From the NCBI GenBank assembly GCA_036924835.1, contig JBAGRR010000001.1, positions 1,054,001 to 1,118,000 on the forward strand: a stretch of DNA of 64,000 nt. Reading direction: 5' to 3'. The notes beneath the pieces are model-generated. The model was not told where the DNA came from. It was given only the letters and a program-made list of their open reading frames with translations, and did not search any database. The DNA comes from Nitrobacteraceae bacterium AZCC 1564. GTDB taxonomy: Bacteria; Pseudomonadota; Alphaproteobacteria; Rhizobiales; Xanthobacteraceae. The translations under genes and the position numbers were made by a program. Positions 55,966 to 63,639 of this stretch are shown piece after piece. Every line of letters begins with the position of its first letter. The first letter of the stretch is position 1.

Positions 55966-56895
55966 ATGAACAAAATGACAGATCAAAAGTCGCTGGATGG
56001 CAAAGTTGTCGTCATAACCGGCGCAGGCCGCGGCATCGGACGCGAAATCGCCCTGCTCGCGGCAGCCGAAGGCGCGAAAGTCGTGGTCAACGATCCCGGC
56101 GTTGCTTCCGACGGCTCAGGAACAAATGCCGCTCCTGCCGAGGAAGTGGTCGAGGAGATCCGTAAGCGTGGCGGCACGGCGGTCGCCAATTTCGAGACGG
56201 TGGCGGAAGCAATCCCCGCCAGCAAGATCATCAAGGCCGCAATTGATTCATTTGGCCGCCTCGACGGCGTCGTCAACAATGCCGGCATCCTGCGCGACGC
56301 GATCTTTCATCGCATGAGTGTCGAAGCGTTCGAAGCCGTCATCAAGGTTCACTTGATGGGTTCGTTCTATACGTCGCACGCGGCCGCACGCATCTTCCGC
56401 GAGCAGGAGAGCGGCGCCTTCGTGCATTTCACGTCGACTTCCGGCCTCATCGGAAATTTCGGCCAGGCCAACTATTCGGCCGCGAAGCTTGGTATCGTCG
56501 GCCTCTCGAAGTCGATCGCGCTCGACATGAACCGCTTCAACGTTCGCTCCAACTGCGTATCGCCATTCGCCTGGAGCCGAATGATCGGCACCATCCCGAC
56601 AGAAACCGAAGAAGAGAAAGCCCGCGTCGCGCGCATGCAACAGATGACTCCGGAGAAGATCGCACCGCTGTCAGTGTTCCTGTTGAGCGATGCAGCGAAA
56701 GACGTCACCGGACAGATCTTCGCGGTCCGCATGAATGAAATCTTCCTGATGGGACAGTCGCGCCCATTGCGGTCGATCCATCGTGCCGAAGGCTGGACCT
56801 GCAAGACGATCGCAGAGCACGGGATGCCCGCGCTGAAATCGTCGTTCTACAAGCTCGACCGCTCGGCCGACATCTTCTCGTGGGACCCGATCTAG
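55966..56895 (+). CDS. SDR-family oxidoreductase, fatty-acid/steroid type
   Basis: This SDR of 309 residues has the cofactor motif TGAGRGIGRE, NNAG in GVVNNAGILRD and the active site NYSAAKLG. An insertion after the second strand (DPGVASDGSGTNAAPA) and a long C-terminal part are typical of the group related to the dehydrogenase domain of multifunctional peroxisomal beta-oxidation protein (HSD17B4). It may oxidise a 3-hydroxyacyl-CoA. The convergent crotonase gene downstream would fit that idea. The ATG at 55966 is preferred; an ATG three codons later is possible. Confidence 0.83.
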   Translation: MNKMTDQKSLDGKVVVITGAGRGIGREIALLAAAEGAKVVVNDPGVASDGSGTNAAPAEEVVEEIRKRGGTAVANFETVAEAIPASKIIKAAIDSFGRLDGVVNNAGILRDAIFHRMSVEAFEAVIKVHLMGSFYTSHAAARIFREQESGAFVHFTSTSGLIGNFGQANYSAAKLGIVGLSKSIALDMNRFNVRSNCVSPFAWSRMIGTIPTETEEEKARVARMQQMTPEKIAPLSVFLLSDAAKDVTGQIFAVRMNEIFLMGQSRPLRSIHRAEGWTCKTIAEHGMPALKSSFYKLDRSADIFSWDPI

Positions 56896-56896
56896 C

Positions 56897-57060
56897 CTAG
56901 TGTGGTGGTTCAGAAGTTCGCCCAATTTTTCCTGCGAGTCCTAGCGAACTTCTGAACCTAAACCACACTAGAATTATAAATTTACTAGTGTCCTCTCGAA
57001 TCCAAAGTCCGCTACGGAGCGCGCTGCACAGTGAGGCGGACTTTGGATTCGGGACACTAG
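56897..57060. repeat. composite bulged-hairpin repeat, two units (M, N)
   Basis: Unit M spans 56897-56971 and unit N 56985-57060, with spacer AATTATAAATTTA. Unit M has core GGTTCAGAAGTTCGC and TTTA inserted on the right arm. Unit N has core GAATCCAAAGTCCGC and TCT inserted on the left arm. M and N resemble inner units P and Q of the array at 60155-60483 in core and spacer, in the same orientation. The repeat starts one base after the SDR stop and ends eight bases before the convergent crotonase stop. Confidence 0.85.
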
Positions 57061-57068
57061 CTGTTTAC

Positions 57069-57863
57069 TCACTCATCCGCAAACCGAGGCGCGCGCTTCT
57101 CAATATTGGCGCGCACCGCCTCGCGCTGGTTTGACGATCCCAACAGCTTCATTTGTTCCACCGATTCCGCCAACAAAGCAGGACCGGGATCGATCGACAG
57201 GTTGTTGAGCATCCGTTTGATCGCGCGGATCGCATCAGGGCTTTTTCCGGCGATCTCGCGTGCCGCCTCGAGGGCGACCGCTCTCGGATCGTCGCAAATC
57301 CGCGTTGCGAGGCCATAAGACATTGCTTCCTGCGCGGAGAATGTCCGGCCGGTGAACGCCAGATCGCGAAGGATATCGTCACGGACAAGGCGGCTCAGGA
57401 TCGGTGTTCCGGCCATGTCGGGCACCAGCCCCCATTTGATTTCCATGATCGACATGCGCGCATCTGGCGCCAGAAACCGCATGTCGGCCCCGAGCGCCAA
57501 TTGAAATCCACCCCCGAACGCAACGCCGTGAACAGCAGCAATCACCGGCACCGGCAGTTGACGCCAACCCCAGACTGCCTGCTGTGAGTGATTGGTCTGC
57601 CCATGGGTGCGCGCCGCAAGATCGCGAAGATCGCTCTTGCCCTCCCCCATGGCGGCAAAGCGGCCCATGTCCAACCCCGCGCAAAATGCACGCCCCTCGC
57701 CTGAGAGAACCACAGCGCGCAACCCTTTTTCACTCTTGAGACGATCGGCTGTGTCAACAAGCGCTTCAAACATGGCAGCGTCCAGCGCATTCATTTTGTC
57801 GGCGCGGACAAGGCGAACGTCGGCGACACCGTCCGACATCGAAACCGTTACGCGATCGTTCAT
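57069..57863 (-). CDS. enoyl-CoA hydratase/isomerase-family protein with an atypical active site
   Basis: This crotonase-fold protein has 264 residues. The oxyanion-hole segments are FCAGLD (about 60-65) and GGG (117-119). In hydratases two glutamates twenty residues apart add water. Here E141 (MEIKWGLVPD) matches the second, but the first is replaced by Q121 (GGGFQLALGAD). D149 lies where some isomerases have an acid. So isomerase or other chemistry is more likely than simple hydration. It is convergent with an SDR gene across a hairpin repeat. Confidence 0.83.
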   Translation of the reverse strand: MNDRVTVSMSDGVADVRLVRADKMNALDAAMFEALVDTADRLKSEKGLRAVVLSGEGRAFCAGLDMGRFAAMGEGKSDLRDLAARTHGQTNHSQQAVWGWRQLPVPVIAAVHGVAFGGGFQLALGADMRFLAPDARMSIMEIKWGLVPDMAGTPILSRLVRDDILRDLAFTGRTFSAQEAMSYGLATRICDDPRAVALEAAREIAGKSPDAIRAIKRMLNNLSIDPGPALLAESVEQMKLLGSSNQREAVRANIEKRAPRFADE

Positions 57864-58055
57864 CGAAGAGCTCCGCTTGTCATTTTGATTACCGCTTTAC
57901 AGGCCAAAATCACCCTGCTCTAATCCACGTACAAACAGAAGAAAATATTGATCCGTAGCATTCTCCTCCCAACAGATGATAGCGATGGTTACACACGGCA
58001 TTCAGCTCCTGTCGATTGCCTCGCTTGAGAATGCAATGTGACGTGTGAGGATGAG

Positions 58056-59351
58056 ATGGCCGCGCCCAAGCCCCCTGCGTTTGAAACACTGAGCCTGCAC
58101 GCTGGCCAGCATCCCGACCCGGTAACGGGTTCCCGGGCCGTCCCCATTCATCAGACGACGTCCTATGTCTTTCAGGACGCTGATCATGCCGCAGCACTGT
58201 TCAATCTCGAGCGCGCCGGGCACATTTATACGCGCATCTCGAATCCAACGATCGCAGTTCTTGAGGAACGCCTTGCCGCACTCGAAGGCGGTGTGGGCGC
58301 CATTTGCACCGCGAGTGGGATGGCGGCGATGCATCTCGCGATTGCGACGCTGCTGGATGCCGGCGATCATATCGTCGCGTCGGCTTCGCTCTACGGCGGC
58401 ACGATCAATCTCCTGACCCATACGCTGCCGCGCTTCGGCATCACCACCACCTTCGTCAAACCACGCGACCTCGACGGTCTCCGTGCGGCCATCAAGCCGA
58501 ACACCAAGCTCGTCATCGGCGAAACCATCGGCAATCCCGGCCTAGAGGTTCTCGATATTCCCGCGGTCGCCGACATCGCGCACAATGCGGGCATCCCTCT
58601 TCTGATCGACAATACGTTTGCAACACCCTATCTCGCGCGGCCAATCGAGCTCGGTGCCGACATCGTCATGAACTCGATCACTAAGTGGATCGGCGGTCAT
58701 GGCATAGCCATCGGCGGCGTCATCGTTGATGGCGGCCGGTTCGACTGGGATAAGTCCGGAAAGTTTCCGACGCTGACAACACCCTATGCCGGGTACCATG
58801 GCATCGTCTTCAGCGAGGAATTCGGACCCGCCGCGTTCATCATGCGGGCGCGCGCCGAAGGCCTTCGCGATTTCGGCGCATGCATCTCACCGACTAACGC
58901 GTTCCAGGTTCTGCAGGGCATCGAGACGCTGCACGTCCGCATGCAGCGGCATGTCGAGAACTCCAAAGCCGTGCTGGATTTCCTTGGATCGAACAAAGCC
59001 GTCGAGTGGGTGCTGCATCCCTCTCTCGAAAGCCACCCCGATCATGCTCTGGCTCAGAAGCTGCTGCCACGGGGCGCCGGCTCGATCATCAGCTTCGGCA
59101 TCAAGGGCGGCCGGAACGCCGGTCGAAAGTTCATCGAAGCGCTGAAGCTCGTGAGCCACGTTGCCAATGTCGGCGACGCCAAGACTCTTGTGATTCACCC
59201 GGCGAGCACGACCCATCAGCAGATGAACGCCGAACAGCTCAAAACTGCCGGGATCGGTGAAGAACTGATCCGGCTGTCCATCGGTATCGAAGCCGCTGAC
59301 GACATCATCGGTGATCTCGGCCAAGCCCTCCGCTTCTCCCAAAAGGCGTAA
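58056..59351 (+). CDS. metY: O-acetylhomoserine (thiol)-lyase/aminocarboxypropyltransferase
   Basis: This PLP enzyme makes homocysteine from O-acetylhomoserine and sulfide. The 431-residue length fits MetY rather than the shorter MetB/MetC. It has YTRISNPT near residue 55, the IGETIGNP stretch, DNTFATPYL and the PLP lysine in SITKWIGGHG. The ATG at 58056 follows GAGG; the frame is open from a GTG at 58038. I find no SAM riboswitch in the 192 bases upstream. An alpha/beta hydrolase gene follows after three bases. Confidence 0.9.
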   Translation: MAAPKPPAFETLSLHAGQHPDPVTGSRAVPIHQTTSYVFQDADHAAALFNLERAGHIYTRISNPTIAVLEERLAALEGGVGAICTASGMAAMHLAIATLLDAGDHIVASASLYGGTINLLTHTLPRFGITTTFVKPRDLDGLRAAIKPNTKLVIGETIGNPGLEVLDIPAVADIAHNAGIPLLIDNTFATPYLARPIELGADIVMNSITKWIGGHGIAIGGVIVDGGRFDWDKSGKFPTLTTPYAGYHGIVFSEEFGPAAFIMRARAEGLRDFGACISPTNAFQVLQGIETLHVRMQRHVENSKAVLDFLGSNKAVEWVLHPSLESHPDHALAQKLLPRGAGSIISFGIKGGRNAGRKFIEALKLVSHVANVGDAKTLVIHPASTTHQQMNAEQLKTAGIGEELIRLSIGIEAADDIIGDLGQALRFSQKA

Positions 59352-59354
59352 TCC

Positions 59355-60149
59355 ATGCATATAAATGTCAACGGAGCCGAGGTCTTCGCAGCCACTGGCG
59401 GAAAGAGCTTTGATCCGAAATTACCGTTGGTGGTTTTCCTGCATGGCGCAGGTTTCGATCACTCCATGTGGGCGTCGTATAGCCGATGGTTCGCCCACCA
59501 TGGCTACAGCGTGCTGGCTCCTGACCTGCCCGGGCATGGACGTTCCAAAGGCCAGCCGATTCCGACTATCGCTGGGATGGCGGACTGGGTTATTCGCTTA
59601 ATCGAGGCCGCGGGCTCGGCCGATGCCCGGCTTGTTGGCCATTCGATGGGGGCACTTGTCGCGCTGGATGCTGCAGCTCGTTACCCTGCAAAGGTCAAAG
59701 GTATCGGCCTGGTTGGCGTCGGCGCGGCTATGCCGGTCTCTGCGGATTTGCTCGCCGCCGCGCAGGCAAATGATCATGCCGCCATTGATATGGTTTCGAT
59801 CTGGGGCTTTGGATTTGCCGCAGGCCTCGGCGGCTCCCAGGCCCCGGGGCTTTGGATGATGAACGGGGGCCAGCGGGTTCTCGAGCAAACACCACCGGGC
59901 GTATTGTTCAGCGATCTGTCCGCGTGCAACGATTACAAGGTCGCACTGGACGCGGCTGCGCAGATCAAGGTTCCGGCCGCGCTTATTCTCGGCGAACGGG
60001 ACATGATGACACCGATGAAGTCCGGCAAGCAACTCGCTGCCGCCATTGCGGGCTCAAAAGAGGTTATCCTGCGCGGTGCAGGACATATGATGACAGCCGA
60101 ACGTCCCGACGACGTGCTGCTGGCTCTTGGCACGCATATTCCAAAGTAA
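59355..60149 (+). CDS. alpha/beta hydrolase
   Basis: This cytoplasmic hydrolase of 264 residues has the HGAGFD oxyanion region, nucleophile S97 in GHSMG, an aspartate in LGERDMMTP and a histidine in GAGHMM, a complete triad. A cap segment between about 125 and 190 includes many small residues. It begins three bases after metY, so the two are co-transcribed. The substrate is unknown; a link to sulfur amino-acid metabolism is only suggested by position. The stop is five bases before a hairpin array. Confidence 0.85.
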   Translation: MHINVNGAEVFAATGGKSFDPKLPLVVFLHGAGFDHSMWASYSRWFAHHGYSVLAPDLPGHGRSKGQPIPTIAGMADWVIRLIEAAGSADARLVGHSMGALVALDAAARYPAKVKGIGLVGVGAAMPVSADLLAAAQANDHAAIDMVSIWGFGFAAGLGGSQAPGLWMMNGGQRVLEQTPPGVLFSDLSACNDYKVALDAAAQIKVPAALILGERDMMTPMKSGKQLAAAIAGSKEVILRGAGHMMTAERPDDVLLALGTHIPK

Positions 60150-60154
60150 GCCCA

Positions 60155-60483
60155 CTAGTGTCCCCGCTCTAACGTTCGCATCACTTTGCAGCACTCTCGT
60201 TTGCGAACGTTAGAACCAAAAGGGACACTCGTGTGGCGGTTCAGAAGTCCGCATCGTTCGTGCGGCAAATCCGGAATGCGGACTTCTGAACCAAAGCCAC
60301 ACGAGAACAATAACTTACTAGAGTCCTTCGATTCCGAAGTTCGCAGACGGGCGAGCAGCGGAACGATGCGAACTTCGGAATCGGGACTCTAGCAACTTGA
60401 TGAAACTAGTGCGCTTTTGGATTTGACGTTCGTAATGAGGACTCGCCGCAATGCTGATACGAACGTCAAATCCCGCGCACTAG
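60155..60483. repeat. four-unit composite bulged-hairpin repeat (O, P, Q, R)
   Basis: Units are O 60155-60231, P 60228-60305, Q 60318-60392 and R 60406-60483. O and P share a tip; P-Q and Q-R have spacers AACAATAACTTA and CAACTTGATGAAA. Insertions are on the right arm in O and P (TTTT, TTT) and on the left arm in Q and R (TT, TTTT), as in the array at 31905. Unit P has CTCG and CGAG at its two ends and Q has CTAGAG and CTCTAG, so tip changes occur on both arms. The final CTAG supplies the stop codon of the gene ending at 60480. Confidence 0.88.
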
Positions 60484-60734
60484 TGCCGGGATGGCGGTTC
60501 ATCCAGAATGTCCAGCGCCTCAGTGAATGGAAATTCGAGCACGATCTCGCCGTCCGCATCGGTTACTTCAAGAATGGCTGACAGCAGGTCTGGAGCTTTC
60601 CCTTCATCCGCGAACAATTGCCGGATCGTTGCCCGTGCCACACGCCACGCGTGGTCCGGGTCCTGCAATTCCGCACCCTCCGGATCCGGGATCAGCGTTT
60701 CGCCGATGCGTGTATGAAAGAAGTATCGAGGCAT
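60480..60734 (-). CDS. small DUF6894-like protein
   Basis: This 84-residue protein begins MPRYFFHTRIGETLIPDPEG, which I recognise as the small MPRYFFH family common in Bradyrhizobium and relatives, often with many copies per genome. The function is unknown. An ATG three codons upstream (60743) is an alternative start. The TAG stop codon is inside the CTAG tip of repeat unit R, so the repeat set the present C terminus (PPSRH). Confidence 0.7.
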   Translation of the reverse strand: MPRYFFHTRIGETLIPDPEGAELQDPDHAWRVARATIRQLFADEGKAPDLLSAILEVTDADGEIVLEFPFTEALDILDEPPSRH

Positions 60735-60888
60735 GACCGGCATCTATTGCTGACAACCGCACAGTGCAAGGCCTTCCTCCTCCTCGACTGGTCAAGCGAC
60801 AATATCGGAGGGGTGATCTGCATAAGCCCGATTGATCTCGCAGGGCGTTTTAAGGCCTAACTTAGCGACTGCCGCTGGAATCAATTTC

Positions 60889-61647
60889 GTGCCTGCTGTT
60901 TTCACTGATCCGTTGTTTTATTGCGCCGCCATTCCCGCCGTCATCCTCCTTGGGCTGGCCAAAGGTGGCTTTTCAGGTATTGGCACCGGAGCCACCCCGC
61001 TGGTTGCCCTCTACCTTCCGCCACTTGAAGCGGCCGCATTGCTGCTGCCGATTCTCATCACCCAGGACATCATTTCGGTCTACGTCTATCGGAAAGACTG
61101 GGATGCATGGAATCTCAAGGTGATGCTGCCCGGCGCGGCGGCTGGCATGGGTATCGGCTGGTTATTGGCATCGCACCTGCCGGATTCAGCGGTACGCATC
61201 ATCGTCGGCACCATCGGCGTCGCGTTTGTCATCAATAGCTGGCTGAAGCGCGCCAAGGTCGACCCGGAGCAGAAAACCGCCACAAGCGGATTTGTGTGGG
61301 GTGGCGTTTCCGGCTTCACGTCCTTCATGACGCAGGGCGGCGCGCCTCCCTTCCAGATCCATGTGTTGCCACAGCAATTGCCGAAGATGACGTTTGTCGG
61401 GACCGCGACGATCTTCTTCGCAATCGTCAATCTGATGAAAATTGTGCCCTACTTCATGCTCGGCCAGTTTTCATCGCAAAATCTGGCAACCTCGCTGGTG
61501 CTGCTGCCGCTGGCGATTCTCGCCAACTTTGCCGGCATCTGGCTGGTCAAGCACATGCCGACAAAGCTGTTCTACCAGATCTCCTACATCCTGCTGCTGG
61601 CCGTGTCGGTTGGCCTATTATGGCAAGGCCTGTTGGACCTCATTTAA
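60889..61647 (+). CDS. TauE/SafE-family sulfite/organosulfonate exporter-like protein
   Basis: This inner-membrane protein has 252 residues from a GTG at 60889 (PAVFTDPLFY), with about eight hydrophobic segments. The family motifs GLAKGGFSGIGTG and GFTSFMTQGGAPPFQIH are present in the two repeats. The start is uncertain: a TTG at 60832 is in frame but has no ribosome binding site. Members export sulfite, sulfoacetate or similar anions. The nearby metY gene makes a sulfur link possible, without proof. Confidence 0.85.
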   Translation: MPAVFTDPLFYCAAIPAVILLGLAKGGFSGIGTGATPLVALYLPPLEAAALLLPILITQDIISVYVYRKDWDAWNLKVMLPGAAAGMGIGWLLASHLPDSAVRIIVGTIGVAFVINSWLKRAKVDPEQKTATSGFVWGGVSGFTSFMTQGGAPPFQIHVLPQQLPKMTFVGTATIFFAIVNLMKIVPYFMLGQFSSQNLATSLVLLPLAILANFAGIWLVKHMPTKLFYQISYILLLAVSVGLLWQGLLDLI

Positions 61648-61658
61648 ACGCAGCCCAA

Positions 61659-61685
61659 CTAGTGTCTTCTGAGCCACCACACTAG
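61659..61685. repeat. remnant of a composite hairpin repeat (S)
   Basis: This 27-base piece has CTAGTGT at one end and ACACTAG at the other. The right half, on the opposite strand, reads CTAGTGTGGTGGCTCAGAAG, which matches the left arm of unit M. The loop and one arm are missing, so it looks like a deletion product. The terminal CTAG supplies the stop codon of the aldo/keto reductase gene at 61682. Confidence 0.7.
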
Positions 61686-62521
61686 ATCATCGGCAGGCTG
61701 CGCGGCTCGGGACCCCGCGGGAACGCCTTGTCGATGATCTCGATGTCCTGCTTGGTCAGATCGATTTTTCCCGCAGCCGCGTTCTCCGCCGAGTGAGCCA
61801 CAGATGACGCTTTAGGAATTGTCAAAACGGACGGCTGGCGTGTCAGAAAGTTAAGCGCGATTTGTCGCGGCGTTGCACCATACTTGTCGGCAATCTGCTG
61901 CAAAACTTTTCCTTTCGATGACTGGGCACTTGGAAAATCATCGTGCCCGAACGGTGAATATGCGACCACCGCGACACCATTTTCCTCGCACCATGGAGTG
62001 ACGGAATGTTCGATGGCCCGTTCGTTCAGGTGATACAGAACCTGATTGCAGGCGATACGGCCCTCGCCAGCAACGTCCAATATCTCCTCAAGGTCCGATG
62101 CATCGAAGTTGCTGACGCCCCATGACAAGATCTTTCCGGCGGCGGCAAGATCCTCGAACGCAGCCACCGTCTCTTCCAGCGGATATTGTCCTCGCCAATG
62201 CAGCAGGTAGCAATCCAGACGATCCGTCTTGAGCCGCTTGAGCGATCGCTCGCAGGCCTGGATTGTGCCGCACCGTGACGCGTTGCTCGGCAGGACCTTG
62301 GAAACCAGAAACACCTCGTCGCGTCGCCCGGAGATCGCATCCGCGATAACCAGCTCGGCATCGCCATACATCTCAGCGGTGTCGATATGTGTCATGCCGA
62401 GATCGAGGCCCTTGCGCAGCGCTGCAACAGCAGCCGAGCGATCTCCGTGATCGATATACCAGGTGCCTTGCCCAATCACGGAAGTCACGTGTCCGGATTT
62501 TCCGAATGGCTTTTGTTTCAT
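61682..62521 (-). CDS. aldo/keto reductase
   Basis: This 279-residue (beta/alpha)8 barrel enzyme reduces carbonyls with NADPH. The catalytic tetrad is D47 (HIDTAEMYG), Y52, K75 (LVSKVLP) and H108 (LLHW). IPKASS near the C terminus is the cofactor-phosphate region. The last codons (LPMI) end in a TAG that belongs to a remnant repeat tip. Upstream in the same direction, 29 bases away, is the AttH-like gene. Confidence 0.88.
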   Translation of the reverse strand: MKQKPFGKSGHVTSVIGQGTWYIDHGDRSAAVAALRKGLDLGMTHIDTAEMYGDAELVIADAISGRRDEVFLVSKVLPSNASRCGTIQACERSLKRLKTDRLDCYLLHWRGQYPLEETVAAFEDLAAAGKILSWGVSNFDASDLEEILDVAGEGRIACNQVLYHLNERAIEHSVTPWCEENGVAVVAYSPFGHDDFPSAQSSKGKVLQQIADKYGATPRQIALNFLTRQPSVLTIPKASSVAHSAENAAAGKIDLTKQDIEIIDKAFPRGPEPRSLPMI

Positions 62522-62550
62522 ACTAGGAAGTCCTCAATCCAATTTCGCGA

Positions 62551-63639
62551 TCAATAGCCGGTCATTTCGAGATAGCCCATGCCGCTCTGAGTGCCTTTAA
62601 ATGTGATGGGCCCCTCCCAATAGGAAAACCGAGTCCCCATCCAGCTCTTTGGATTCAGCGGCGCGCTCTCGATCTTCAGTCCCCTATCTGGCAGAATGAT
62701 AGTCCACGATGTCGGAAGCTTACGGCCGTCAATGTCCGTAAAGCCAGTAGGAGTCATCGCAATCGAGCTCGCGGCGAGAACCTCTGAGCGTCCGCTCCGA
62801 TCAATCCAGTTGCCCGCGAAGTAATTGCCACCGTCTTTCTGGCGAAGCCGAAAGAGCATGACTTTTTCGCCAGATGCGAGATGCAGTGAAAACCAATCCC
62901 ATCCGGTCTGATCGGACGCCAGTGGCTGACTGCTCCATTCGCGGTCCATCCATGCAAATCCGTCGACCTGAACGGTCTTGTCATCCAACGTGACGGAGCC
63001 TTTGGCTTTGTAATAAGGCTGACTGAAATAATAAGACGCCTGCCCGCGCTCGGACTTTTTGCTATAGCCATTCTCACCCTGCAGCACGAGCGGCTGATCC
63101 GCCTCGAGTTTCAAGGCGTAGCTGAAATTGTCTCCCGAAGCTGAGAGCTCCAGCGGAGCGACGTTTTGGGCAGACCAACCATCATCGCCGCCCATCCTCC
63201 ACGAGTCGATCCACGCTTGGAATAGATTGGCTTGCGCCCCAGCCTGACCTACGCCGCCGCGTGCAAACCGTTCGGCATAGCGGTGCGTATGTGCATTGGT
63301 GATGGCGGCATGCCCCATCCAGAGCTGCCGGTTATCCCAGCCGGCCTGCTGCGCCCCCGGCGACATCGCCTGCCGGAACAACGTCCACTGCACACCCCAT
63401 TGAGCGCCGTCGATACCCTTCAAATTTGCCGTGAGATACCACCACTCGATGCGATAATCGGGATGCGGACCTAGATCGCGTGGAAACTCTAAAACTTTGC
63501 CGGGGACAACTGGGGCAAACCCATCGCTTGCACCACCGAGCCCGGCAAAACCTTGCGCACGCGCGAGTGAGCTACTGAGCGATGCCAGCAAGCTTCCGCC
63601 CAGAAAAGCGCGCCGGCTGATGAGGATGTCAGCGTTCAT
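62551..63639 (-). CDS. AttH/CrtC-like lipocalin-domain exported protein
   Basis: This 362-residue protein has a twin-arginine signal (SRRAFLGGS, then a hydrophobic run ending near LARAQ). The mature part starts with VPGKVLEFPRDLGPHPDYRIEWWYLTANL, typical of the carotenoid 1,2-hydratase/AttH family with two lipocalin-like halves. Such genes often follow a LolE/FtsX-like ABC permease, as here, with an 11-base overlap. The ligand is unknown; a lipid or hydrophobic compound in the periplasm is likely. Confidence 0.83.
   Translation of the reverse strand: MNADILISRRAFLGGSLLASLSSSLARAQGFAGLGGASDGFAPVVPGKVLEFPRDLGPHPDYRIEWWYLTANLKGIDGAQWGVQWTLFRQAMSPGAQQAGWDNRQLWMGHAAITNAHTHRYAERFARGGVGQAGAQANLFQAWIDSWRMGGDDGWSAQNVAPLELSASGDNFSYALKLEADQPLVLQGENGYSKKSERGQASYYFSQPYYKAKGSVTLDDKTVQVDGFAWMDREWSSQPLASDQTGWDWFSLHLASGEKVMLFRLRQKDGGNYFAGNWIDRSGRSEVLAASSIAMTPTGFTDIDGRKLPTSWTIILPDRGLKIESAPLNPKSWMGTRFSYWEGPITFKGTQSGMGYLEMTGY

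Noticed and set aside
55791-56165. 124-codon frame overlapping the start of the SDR gene at 55966
   Set aside because: It begins without a ribosome binding site, runs into the SDR in another frame and turns into Arg-rich low-quality sequence.
57864-58055. SAM riboswitch before metY
   Set aside because: I looked for SAM-type conserved loops and pseudoknot partners and saw none in this gap.
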